Under the pieces are notes generated by a model. The model saw only the letters and a program-made list of their open reading frames with translations. It was not told the origin of the DNA and did not search any database. From Cyclostephanos tholiformis (Eukaryota > Bacillariophyta > Thalassiosirophyceae > Thalassiosirales > Thalassiosiraceae), in the NCBI GenBank assembly GCA_036939975.1, contig JALLPB010000069.1:1-25897 (forward strand): a stretch of 25,897 nt of DNA. Direction: 5' to 3'. Position 1 is the stretch's first letter. Each line of letters starts with the position of its first letter. Shown here piece after piece: positions 8,900-17,475 of the stretch. The position numbers and the translations under genes were made by a program.

Positions 8900-8936
<37 letters not shown>

Positions 8937-9490
8937 GCGTCAGGACGCCGCCAGTCGTGTCGGCGCGGGACATATGGGACTTCGACGGATCGGCCGTGAT
9001 AACCGCGAGTGCCGCGCTGGGTCCCCACGGTGACGTTAGGGCCGTCGTTTTCCCGAACACCGACATGAGGTACCTCAGGGACATCGAGTCCATATCGAAC
9101 GAGGTCGGTCCCGATAGGTTATTGCTCCTCGTGAATCCATTCTGGAGGGACGTCGAGTCCTGGGGATACAACATACTCGCGCCGAACGGCAAGAGGAGGG
9201 CGAGGGAGGTGATATTCGACGTGGGGTACGACGTGACCTACGCGATTTTGCGTTTCAGCGCACGCGGGGAGGATTGCCTCGCGCTGAAATCGTACCCGCA
9301 CGATTGGCAGCTGTATGCATTTCGGGAGGACCCGAGCTGGTTCAATAGGAAGGTGCCCATATGGCTCGGCTCGTCGGTGGAGGAACCGTGTTACTCTCAG
9401 TTTTCGGAACTACTTAACGGGCGACCGGAGTTCAAGATGAACAAGAACATGAGGCAGATGCAAAGGATGATGGGCAACGATGACCAATAA
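8207..9490 (+). CDS. Plastid DUF1995-domain protein (LPA3-like)
   Basis: Predicted 427 aa from ATG 8207; the frame is open from 8150 but that codon is TTG. The N-terminus is a bipartite diatom plastid presequence: a hydrophobic signal peptide (about 8-28) with predicted cleavage before FSP in SSIAFSP, then a Ser/Arg-rich transit region. The conserved part (about 155-400) resembles DUF1995, seen in plant plastid proteins such as LOW PSII ACCUMULATION 3: an ERAYADGMTRQTVRLALL start, VNPFWRDVESWG, YPHDWQLYAFREDPSW. A coiled, Arg/Glu-rich segment (about 75-115), a Gly run and a 12-Asn run (from an AAC repeat near 8900-8935) interrupt it. Diverges from the DOT1-like gene. A role in photosystem assembly is inference from the plant relatives. 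Confidence 0.72.
8899..8936 (+). repeat. (AAC)n microsatellite encoding poly-Asn
   Basis: About 12 tandem AAC units in frame within the DUF1995 protein, just after a (TCG)n poly-Ser tract near 8864-8882. The tract lies in an apparent loop between conserved blocks. Confidence 0.85.
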
Positions 9491-9695
9491 TAGTGAACGG
9501 GGTGAGGGTGGTCGTTATGAGCAACTTTAACTTAATAACTTGATTTATAAAAAAATTGTCGATATTTTCGCTAGGAAAGCTTTGACCACCAATGAGACCC
9601 CATGAGTTTTATGTCACCCACTATCCTCAAATGTGACGATCCAGCCACAAATAACAGCATTCATGCACTCATCCATAACTAATCCAAAACATTCA

Positions 9696-10823
9696 TTACG
9701 AGTGAGGCCTCAAAAAGTTCATCAAAATCTCGTAGACCCAAAACGTGACTGCGTGTTTCACTGCAGCCCTCGCCAGTTTTGGCTCTAATCCATCGAAGAA
9801 GGCTCTCAATCCACCTGCTCTGTACAGCCTCGATGCCACTTGCCATGAGCTCAACAATTCATGCGTCGCTCCCTTCTCTGTTGTTTGCACTTGCACAATT
9901 GTTTTTACGATGTCAATAGGATAGGTGGGTATCCACATCGCCCAACCAGCCATGGCGCCGAAGAGGAGTGGCGCAGCGTGACTTCCCAATATATCTGCCA
10001 GGGCGGATTGTGCAAGCAAGCCATACGCCACGAAGTAGAAAGCAAATGAAGGTATTTCCCGAACGATAGTAATACCAAGTCCATGAAATAGCAGTGCTCT
10101 CCAACCTTCATTTTTGATCATCCACCGAGCACAGTCGATCTCGTTTTGATATAACACGGGTGAAGTGCATGAGTCATCATCTTTCTTGTTCCTGCGGAGC
10201 TTGTTCTGCGTCTGCATTCTAATCTTCACCAACTCAACGGGAGAAACGACAAATGACGACAGCAATCCTGCTAACGTCCCTGCTATCGCCATTTTCAGTA
10301 TATTGGATTGTATTGACGAGTGCTTTCCCAGCCACAAGAAGGTTATTTCGTTTACAGCGAATTGGATAGCTTTTATGAAGGCTTGGCCAATCATCTGCAA
10401 TGGGAAAGTACTGGTGGATTTAGACATTGTAGATAAGTAGGAGAAAAAACAGCAAATAGGTCTTACCGTGACGAGAACGCCTTCGAAGAATCCGCGTAGG
10501 CCTTCGTTCTTCCAAATAACTTTCATACTCCTTGCAACATTGATATGACTCTTGCCGGCCCCTGTGCTCACTTGGGCTTTCGTCGATAGCGTATCAAAAG
10601 GATATGACACCCCCACACCGATTGCTCCCCCAACGCTGCCGGCGAACAAACTTGCCATCGTGGCTGTTGCGCTGAGATTGATTTGTGTACTGCTTGCGCC
10701 TCCACGAGGCACAAGTGATATTGGTCTATTGATTTTTTTGTAACTACCCCGATTGTTTATTCTTGAGATGGGATCGTTATTTACAACAGCGAGAAGGCCA
10801 ACGAAGCCGGAGCAACTCTTCAT
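9696..10823 (-). CDS. Mitochondrial carrier family (SLC25) transporter
   Basis: Two exons on the - strand: 10823-10467 and 10394-9696, giving 351 aa; reading through the intron gives 375 aa. The three-repeat SLC25 layout is visible. Repeat 2 has PVELVKIRMQ and repeat 3 has YPIDIVKTIVQ, both good P-x-[DE]-x-x-[KR] signatures on odd helices. Repeat 1 (YPFDTLSTKAQ) is degenerate, with the Lys displaced. Each repeat ends with the usual NEGxxxxFxG-like segment (NEGLRGFFEG, NEGWRALLFHG, AGGLRAFFDG). Such carriers exchange metabolites across the inner mitochondrial membrane; substrate unassigned. The N-terminal ~55 residues precede the first helix and may aid targeting. The 72-base intron (10395-10466, GTAAGA...TTGCAG) is a multiple of three with no stop, so retention would insert 24 residues after FFEGVLVT. 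Its 3' end converges with DUF1995. Confidence 0.85.
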   Translation of the reverse strand: MKSCSGFVGLLAVVNNDPISRINNRGSYKKINRPISLVPRGGASSTQINLSATATMASLFAGSVGGAIGVGVSYPFDTLSTKAQVSTGAGKSHINVARSMKVIWKNEGLRGFFEGVLVTVRPICCFFSYLSTMSKSTSTFPLQMIGQAFIKAIQFAVNEITFLWLGKHSSIQSNILKMAIAGTLAGLLSSFVVSPVELVKIRMQTQNKLRRNKKDDDSCTSPVLYQNEIDCARWMIKNEGWRALLFHGLGITIVREIPSFAFYFVAYGLLAQSALADILGSHAAPLLFGAMAGWAMWIPTYPIDIVKTIVQVQTTEKGATHELLSSWQVASRLYRAGGLRAFFDGLEPKLARAAVKHAVTFWVYEILMNFLRPHS

Positions 10824-11278
10824 GCTAGTTCATGAAGGCCTTGAACGAAAACCCGAATGCGAAAAGCGGTTCGGGTTCAATTGATATGAATGTTATTGTT
10901 GAATGTTTTGCCGAGGGCAATATTTTTGCGCAAGGATTATCTCCGCTACTGCTTCACTTTGCCATTGGTTTGTGCTTCGTGGAAGTCTTTTTATGCAATG
11001 GAAATAGATCGGACGGCAAAAAGTGGCTCGTGGCGGTATTGCGTTCCGACAAAGCTCAACCTGAAGAAGTCGCGAGAGGCCTCTGTTTGTTTTTCCCGTT
11101 CATTCCAATCGCTGACGTCAAGGCTACGTTGCACAAAATACGATACTGAGTCCTACTTGCGTAAATATGCCCATATCTTGGCCCTTCATCACATCCCGCC
11201 CTGCCCTGGCCTGCCTCCTCCATCCCGTCCCCCCCCTCCTCTACCTCTCGCTCCCTCTCCCCTCGACTCCTCCAAACC
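10824..11278. promoter_or_regulatory. Divergent promoter region, carrier / PsbP-like
   Basis: 455 bases separate the start codons of the carrier (-) and the PsbP-like gene (+). The right part (about 11200-11278) is an almost pure CT tract leading to ATG 11279, as in many 5' leaders. An ATG-started 105-codon ORF (10832-11149, +) lies here, only 8 bases from the carrier's start on the other strand. Its product has no recognisable domain and I regard it as a chance ORF. Confidence 0.4.
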
Positions 11279-12362
11279 ATGCTGTCCTCCATCCTCTCTG
11301 CGGCATGTACCGCCCTCGTAATCGTATCGCAATCATCTGCCTTCGTTCCCTCTCCGTCGAACTATGTGACAATTAAATCCTCGCTTTCCTTGTCAAAAGA
11401 TGTCGAGAGTACCACCACGACCCGCCGTGGGTTCATGGACAACGCAGCGTCGGCCACAGCTGTCGTTGCGGGGGCATCATCCGTGTGGATGGAACCCTCT
11501 CCTGCGATGGCATACGGATTGAACAAGGCTAATGATAAACTTGCTAGGTGAGCCATTTTTGCTGACATGCGTGGGACTTTCTCCATGACCATTCGTTTTA
11601 CACCTCAATAAAAATAAACGCATCCCCGCTCAGTTATGGACTACCACCACTCGCAAATGTCCCTAACGGATATTCTGCCCTTGCCGAAATTTACGGCAAG
11701 GGCGCAAATCGATCACCGCTCCTCGTGGCATTCGGCTTCCCTCTCGATTGGGTGGTGACATTGCCCAGTCAGGATGTCAACGGAGAAGATGGGACCATCC
11801 AAGTTGGCGAATACGCCAAGGGGGACACTGCGACATTCTTCGTCGTGCCAAATGCAGGGAAGGTGGAGGTATGTGGTCGACTCGCAACTCGAAGTCTCAG
11901 CTTGCAAAAAGTCGTAAACCTCATTCGACATCATTATTTGTTTGCCCTGATCTAACACTAACTTTCATGCTCAACATACAACGACAGAGTATTCTAGAAA
12001 AAGATAAGGCATTCTTCACCTCGGCTTTGATCGCCGCGATTTCCCAAAAGAGCAACAACGTTTATCAGGACTTCAAAATCACTAAGATGGAGCCGGTAAC
12101 TGTCGATAATGGCAATTATATGCTCGTAGACTTCAAGTACACACTTCTGACGGGAGCGGGATTCGAAGTGGAAAGGAAGGGTGTGTCGTCCGTGACGAGT
12201 GCGGGAGGTGGCGTCCAACTGTTGTGGTGTGCGAGTATTGCCGCTAGGTACAAAAATAAGACCGAAGGGCAGTTGAGGACCATTGCCCAGAGTTTCCGCT
12301 GTTATGCTGACGGCCTCAACTTTTCCGCCGACTTGAGGTCGGCGGCACCGGATTTCGTCTAA
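11279..12362 (+). CDS. Thylakoid-lumen PsbP-like protein with Tat signal
   Basis: Three exons (11279-11547, 11634-11868, 11988-12362), 292 aa. All junctions keep frame: G|GTGAGC...CTCAG, GAG|GTATGT...GACAG. Targeting is three-stage: signal peptide (1-21) ending SSA before FVP, the diatom plastid motif; a short transit region; then TTTTRRGFMDNAASATAVVAGA with a twin-arginine and cleavage after AMA, as for Tat-imported lumen proteins. The mature part resembles the PsbP fold: FGFPLDWV near its start, NGNYMLVDFKYTLL, GFEVERKGVSSVTSAGG, and the terminal LWCASIAARYKNK...LRTIAQSFRCY block, which mirrors the PsbP ending. PsbP-family proteins support the oxygen-evolving side of photosystem II or related lumen assembly. 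The exact paralogue cannot be named. Confidence 0.72.
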
Positions 12363-12438
12363 TGTTGCGTGCTCGTCCGTTTTTTACATTCTAGTAAGGA
12401 CATCGAATTCCACTACTATTACATTATTGACAGTATAG

Positions 12439-13605
12439 CTATTGCCAATCCTTCGAAACCTCAAGAATGTCACTGGGTAGATCTTGTTGCATCTTCGCAT
12501 CATTGTCATCCCCAGAACCGCACACCCTACGAATCCAAATCGCACCCTGTCTCGTTAATACCACAGGCTGATTCCTTCCTTTCGCTCTCTCCTCCACCTT
12601 TTTCTTGACCGTCTCGCATGCCTTATGACGCATATTTGTCAGGTGGTTCCGACTGTGCACCATGCCCGCATCGACACTGTTCACGGATACACTTTTCAGC
12701 TTATGGAATCGATCAAGCACTGCGTTAGAGCGTGCGACGTATTTTGTGATTCGGCGTATAACTCGAATATACACGGATAACGGCGGGTGGGTGCAAGTAG
12801 TGCTCGTTGCATCATCACCCGCCGACGTCTCCGTTGCCTCTCGATGACTTTTGGGTATCAGCGGGGGTGCAAAAGCGGACGACCCTTCGGTAATTTGTGC
12901 ATTCCAAACTTCCTGCCATGCTTCCTGCCATGATGGCTCGTCGTTGCTTATATCATCGACCTCGTCGATGTCGGATTGAGATGGGGGGGGATGCAAGCGA
13001 TAACGACAGGATCTCCCGAGGTGGAAGTCTCCCCAAAGAAATTGGTAAGCGCATTTACAGTACGGTTCGCATCGACCCGTCCTCCAATCCCAGCGGCATT
13101 CGGCATCGGTCGTGGGAATCACGTGCTGGGTGAGGAGCTCCTTGGCACGCTCGCCGAATAAATCGAGGTATGTTTGTTCGTCATCGTAGCTCGCATTCGT
13201 TCTCAAATACACGTCGTTATTGCTGTAGTAATATGCACTGTGTCCAGTGCTCCCGTGCCGGGGGTGCGAATTTCCGCCATCGGCGTCGCCGCCGACGCCG
13301 CTGCCGTCGGCACCATCATCGGTCGACGACGGAGGAGTGAAGGACATTGACTTCCGCGACGAGGATGGACCCTCCTCACTTGGATAAGATCGATGAATGT
13401 TACCGTGATTTTCATCGTCATCCACGACGATGGAATCGCCATCATTCGAATTTTCCGACGCGGAACTACCACCATCCTGGTATTCTATGGCATTGATATC
13501 GTCATCGCCCGAGTCTGGCAGGGAGGTATCTAATGCCAACGTTACCTTGGTCAGAACTACACAAGACAGGCCGAAAGTGAAAATCGACGTGAATAATGCC
13601 TTCAT
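12439..13605 (-). CDS. Secreted protein of unknown function with Cys-rich motif
   Basis: Predicted 388 aa from ATG 13605, no intron needed. Residues 1-25 are a clear signal peptide (MKALFTSIFTFGLSCVVLTK...LA). Residues 26-120 are Asp/Ser/Gly-rich and probably disordered. A conserved-looking block follows (about 140-205): EQTYLDLFGERAKELL, then CRWDWRTGRCEPYCKCAYQF and WGDFHLGRSCRYR, with Cys at 170, 179, 183, 185 and 200, suggesting disulfides in a secreted or lumenal protein. The C-terminal third has basic stretches and three scattered Cys. I do not recognise the family. It diverges from the 14217 gene across a 611-base spacer. Confidence 0.62.
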   Translation of the reverse strand: MKALFTSIFTFGLSCVVLTKVTLALDTSLPDSGDDDINAIEYQDGGSSASENSNDGDSIVVDDDENHGNIHRSYPSEEGPSSSRKSMSFTPPSSTDDGADGSGVGGDADGGNSHPRHGSTGHSAYYYSNNDVYLRTNASYDDEQTYLDLFGERAKELLTQHVIPTTDAECRWDWRTGRCEPYCKCAYQFLWGDFHLGRSCRYRLHPPPSQSDIDEVDDISNDEPSWQEAWQEVWNAQITEGSSAFAPPLIPKSHREATETSAGDDATSTTCTHPPLSVYIRVIRRITKYVARSNAVLDRFHKLKSVSVNSVDAGMVHSRNHLTNMRHKACETVKKKVEERAKGRNQPVVLTRQGAIWIRRVCGSGDDNDAKMQQDLPSDILEVSKDWQ

Positions 13606-13752
13606 TGAACTGGTGGTGTGTAGGAGTATGACGCAAGGATGCTCCTAGGACCTCGGTCGGTGTTGCGTCCTCAGTTTTCACTCGTTCATGCCCTCGCCAA
13701 TCAGATTTCAGGCTTTTTGTCATCCTTCAATTTTTGCAAGTTTCGTCGGATC

Positions 13753-13774
13753 GGGGGGGCGGGGCGGGGGGGGG
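13753..13774 (+). other. Potential G-quadruplex tract
   Basis: Seven G, C, four G, C, then nine G: enough G-runs separated by single bases to form an intramolecular G-quadruplex. It lies about 150 bases upstream of the secreted-protein start on the - strand, where it reads as C-tracts. Confidence 0.5.
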
Positions 13775-13789
13775 ATGCGGGCCGGCAGT

Positions 13790-13822
13790 AATAATACCTA
13801 CTACCTATTAGGTGGTATTATT
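13790..13822. repeat. Imperfect palindrome / hairpin
   Basis: Outer arms AATAATACC (13790-13798) and GGTATTATT (13814-13822) are exact reverse complements. An inner pair ACCT/AGGT (13803-13806 and 13810-13813) extends the stem. It sits directly after the G-tract. Confidence 0.55.
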
Positions 13823-14216
13823 ATTCAAGAGAGGTATTTACCTAAGTACCTATCAAGATTACGTAAGTTCCGAATCTCGACAGCGTAGCGCGGGGGGAGG
13901 GAAAGGAAAAAATATGACCCGCAGAAGAAAGAACAATTTGGTTGGCAGATGGGTTCTTTGGTAGAGTTGATGTGAGGACCGGTAGCTAGGTGATGATGTG
14001 TCTTCTGTCCCAAAACTTCCTTCGTTTTTGCTGCCGCTCGGAGTAAACCACGGAGACCACCCCTCCCCAATGACCAAGCAGACGACACGTCCAGCTAATA
14101 AACCCATATATTGTTTAAAAAACATATTGTTCTGCGTTTTGGATAGCGCTATTTGATTGCATCTCTCATCGCCACTTTTATTTCAAGCGCGTGGATATAA
14201 ACGATTCCATATCAAA

Positions 14217-16140
14217 ATGCTACTCGTCGGCATTGCATTCCCCCTCTTAGCCGTCCTCAATCGTGCGGCAGCATACTCCATAGGCGATGTCGATCCGCGA
14301 GCACTCCGCGGAGTGTGGCGCCTGACCTCGCTCGACGATGAGGGGTTGCCATTCGAGCGTGGTAGTCAGCGAGGGCGAGGATCCTTCCCCCCCCAGTCGG
14401 CATCACCCGACCCCAAAACGATCTGGAAGCTCCGGGGATTCCTCCCCATGAAGGAGTTTACTACCTTCCCCAGGAGTAAGAAATCCGATATTGACGATGG
14501 TATCAATTTACCCGCCCCACCGCCGAAGAAGAAGACGTTGACGGAAATCTTCATCAAGATCAAGGACGATCACACTTTCGAGCAATGTCAGGCCCTGGGA
14601 TTCAGCGATGGCGCCGACGAAGAAAGCTCGCTCGAGGAATTGCTGGAGATGGAACTGTCCAAGCGAGGGCGAGAGTCATTTGCTTGGAAGGGAACTTGGG
14701 ACTTCGTCGATGGAAACCTCATCCTTGCCGCAGATCGTCCAGAGAAGAAGCCATTTTCGGTCTACGGCGACGACGACAACGACAAAGACGACGATGGAAA
14801 CGATGAGAAGGATACTATTTTGGTGGGCAAGGTGGCGGTTCATTCGGAAGAAAGCCTGACCGAAAACCCAGCCATTGAACAACGTCGGGATACGCCTGGG
14901 AACGACGAATTTAGCCCCCCGACTTCGTCGGCGCCGCCCCGAAAGGGCACAATTGATGTCTATCTTTCTATACCCAGAGGGAAAATAAAGACAGGGAAAT
15001 TCATGTATCCTAAAACTCATCCCGTAAGTCACTCCTCTTGGGCAATATGTATGGTTTTGATGCATCTTCGTTTCATGTCCGATTTGTATAATCATCCGTG
15101 CCGATCGTCATCGATTCATGTATGGACAAACGCAAGTCATTCTTTGAGCAGCCAATCATTCGCCCTATATCGAAGGGTCGTTTTCAGCTGCGACAAATAT
15201 TGGGAGAGTATAACGCCAAACTCGCAGATGACACAGACGACGAAGTGGAATTGTTCCGTAAGAGTGATCTAGTTGGCAAGCGATTTTACCTATCGTCTTT
15301 CCCACTGCCCAAACGAAAGAAAAAGTTTGAGAGATGGGATAAGACCGAGAATAAGTACGTTCAGGGTGAATACGAGCCGACTGCAAAAGAAAAGAAGGAA
15401 GAGGACCTCAAGCCTGGAGAGAATATGCAGGTACCGTTGCCTCTAGTGTGAACAACGATAGCTGATTTCCAATCATACAGTATGACTTACTTGCTCGGAT
15501 TTATCTTCCTTTTATAGGTCATGGCTGTAGAGTTGTTCGCAAACAACACCTTCTCTACACTCTTCGGGTTGGGTTCGTCCACGATATTGAGGGGAAAATG
15601 GAGCATTATCGGAGAAAAACGCGATCAACTGTGGATGATGGTATATCGTTTTGGATTTGGTAGAAGTGTTTCTGGGTCCACATTTAGGTAAGTATGCTTG
15701 GAACTTGATGGGATCACATCCACTGCTTGATATAATGTGTATCTTAGCGCTTGCACTTGAATAATTTTGATTCCAGCGAGGGTGCGAGTGTGACCCAAGA
15801 CGATGAGAAAGGCTACTGGGGAAAAATTAGTGAGGTAGATGATGATCGCCAAGATATCGTTGGAGGCGACCCATCCAATTGGGGAAGTAAAAAGATTGAA
15901 ATCAAGGGCGCAGTTTTGGTAGGGTGGGGGCTTGAGCCTGAACCCATAGGACGATTTAAGATGATTGAAATAGAGGATGAGTTAGTAGAGGAAGAGGAGG
16001 ACGAAGAGGACGAGTATGATGAAATGAGCGAGGATGCGGTAATGGAAAATGCAAACAATTTAGACTCTATAGTGGGAACTGTTGCGCCTGACAATCAGGA
16101 CAATCCTGATCCGTTCGGTCTTCCAGGTGTATTCGAGTAA
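14217..16140 (+). CDS. Four-exon conserved-looking protein of unknown function, signal peptide
   Basis: Exons 14217-15023, 15137-15430, 15518-15687 and 15777-16140 give 544 aa; donors GTAAGT, GTACCG, GTAAGT and acceptors CAAG, ATAG, CCAG all keep phase. The frame is open from 14157 but that codon is TTG. Residues 1-23 are a signal peptide ending in RAAA. The body has three blocks resembling beta-barrel or lipocalin-like repeats: LRGVWRLTSLDDEG; WKGTWDFVDGNLILAADRP; and LRGKWSIIGEKRDQLWMM, with FMYPKTHPSFFEQPI across the first junction. Linkers are Asp/Glu-rich and the C-terminus is very acidic (EEEEDEEDEYDE) ending DPFGLPGVFE. I do not recognise the family; the repeated G-x-W strands suggest a small-molecule-binding fold, which is inference. 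An alternative acceptor 15 bases further in (after GAGCAG) would also keep frame. Confidence 0.65.
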
Positions 16141-16286
16141 AAAATGCATGCTATGAATCATAAGAATGTGTAAGAATGATTGGTACACTATCGGTCGCGA
16201 ACTTTGGTTACTCTTCTATTGTAGAACTGGTTAGGCCCAATGTAGGATAACATGCGTTTGCCATGAGAAATTACGATAACTCACAG

Positions 16287-16767
16287 ATGCTGTGGTCCAT
16301 TTTTCGGTTGTATCGCCGAGCCCGTGAGGTTGACGAGATTCACCGTCCCCAAGGAAATGCGCTCCTTCTGCCGTTGTGTATTTCAGAACGCAAAGATGAG
16401 TCATCACGATAGTACAACCCATCAATCAATATCAAAGACGTCGGTGAGGTCTTAAAAGAAAAAAATCCTGACGTTGATAGCTTCCTTATCATATACCTCA
16501 ATGTAGGACGCCCAGACAATGCACTTGTCGTTATAGCGTTACATCCATGTGATCGAAAGCGTGCAGAGTGGCATATAGGAGATACCCCGCTGGTGCCATT
16601 GTATCTTTCGAAGACAGACTTTACACGTTGTAGATGTGCTGCTTGAACTTCTCGTGATTGCCCCAGATGCAACAAGCCAGGGCCTAATTGAAAACGAACA
16701 CAACTCTGACGCATATTTGCTTTCGCTGGAAGAACAATATTATAAGACTCTCCTCTGTCCAGGATAG
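16287..16767 (+). pseudogene. Broken coding remnant: one stop and one frameshift
   Basis: From ATG 16287 the frame reads REVDEIHRPQGNALLLPLCI, meets TAG at 16410, continues as INIKDVGEVLKEKNPDVDSF, YLNVGRPDNALVVIALHP and DTPLVPLYLSKTDF, and ends at TGA 16644. A +1 shift near 16625 opens DVLLELLVIAPDATSQGLIE to TAG 16765. The pieces follow each other directly and have protein-like composition, so a decayed gene, a sequencing error or an unusual splice pattern is likely. No canonical intron obviously removes both faults. ATG 16287 directly follows an acceptor-like ACTCACAG, but the sequence before it is closed in all frames. The opposite strand has a 148-codon ORF (16340-16786) over the same bases; its product looks less protein-like. 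Family not recognised. Confidence 0.4.
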
Positions 16768-16887
16768 AAATGATCGATGTAAACATCCCTCCTCCCAAGT
16801 AATTACTATTTCATGTGTTGATATCTCGACACTTTATCCGCCTAATTTTTTACGATCCTTGAGATGAATGATGCAGTCATGATGGCA

Positions 16888-17274
16888 TCAATTCAAATAA
16901 AGACGATATGCGCCAGCAACACCCCAAACAACGCTCATTGCAAATAGAAATGGTCGATTTTTCGTCGGGACTTGATTCCCTCGCATGGAATTCGTGATAA
17001 AGGACCGAAAGAAATTTGGAATATTTTTTTTACTTGAATTTTCATTTGATCGATGAATCACAGCTGCAATTCTATTTTCGACATATGTTGCGCACGGTTT
17101 ATGAGGAGAAGATTCACTTCTAGGCTGCTGTTCTTCCATAGCTAAATGAAGGAAATGGCCCGAGAGAACCACGCATGTGACGACACCAGTATAGAGGCAG
17201 GAGCGACATGATTCTTCATTTTTTCCATCAACTTGAAGAGAGGATTGTGAAGGTGTTGTTTCCGGTGTTATCAT
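16888..17274 (-). CDS. Small two-helix membrane protein, DUF4536/DMAC1-like
   Basis: A 128-aa ORF from ATG 17274. Near the N-terminus is CRSCLYTGVVTCVVLSGHFL, two closely spaced Cys leading into a hydrophobic helix (about 24-45). The C-terminus is a second hydrophobic helix with small residues, RPFLFAMSVVWGVAGAYRLY. The CxxC-then-helix pattern and the final helix resemble DUF4536 proteins such as human TMEM261/DMAC1, which helps assemble mitochondrial complex I. The 60-residue middle is polar and longer than in those relatives. The family link is tentative. Confidence 0.5.
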   Translation of the reverse strand: MITPETTPSQSSLQVDGKNEESCRSCLYTGVVTCVVLSGHFLHLAMEEQQPRSESSPHKPCATYVENRIAAVIHRSNENSSKKNIPNFFRSFITNSMRGNQVPTKNRPFLFAMSVVWGVAGAYRLYLN

Positions 17275-17475
17275 CGTTCAGGGTGGGTGTCAATTGCAGG
17301 AGCATCGGAGATAGATGAAAAAATGAAAAAATATAACAACATTTTTATTAAGAGGACGTCATGGACAGATCCTCCTCCTGCTTGAACCTTTTGAATATAT
17401 TAATTCCGTCGTAGAAGTTGACGACGACTCTACTACTACCGAAACCTCCCTTCATCAAAAGAAACCATAGCAACC

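Larger units (their letters stand above)
13606..14216. promoter_or_regulatory. Divergent spacer with G-tract and hairpin, no gene
   Basis: 611 bases between two divergent genes. It contains a G-rich tract (13753-13774) able to form a G-quadruplex, an AT-rich hairpin (13790-13822), a run of short AGGT/ACCT repeats to about 13852, and a GA-rich patch near 13888-13915. Open frames here are short and unlike protein. Confidence 0.45.

Noticed and set aside
8113..9192. 359-codon minus-strand ORF opposite DUF1995
   Set aside because: Shadow of the repeat-rich coding strand; the + strand has the presequence and domain motifs.
10832..11149. 105-codon ATG ORF on the + strand beside the carrier start
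   Set aside because: No domain or targeting signal, it begins 8 bases from a divergent gene's ATG, and it occupies what should be a promoter. Kept only as a note.
16340..16786. 148-codon minus-strand ORF over the broken + strand gene
   Set aside because: Composition is less protein-like than the + strand frames, and the longer version starts with TTG. It remains the main alternative if the + strand frames have no homologues.
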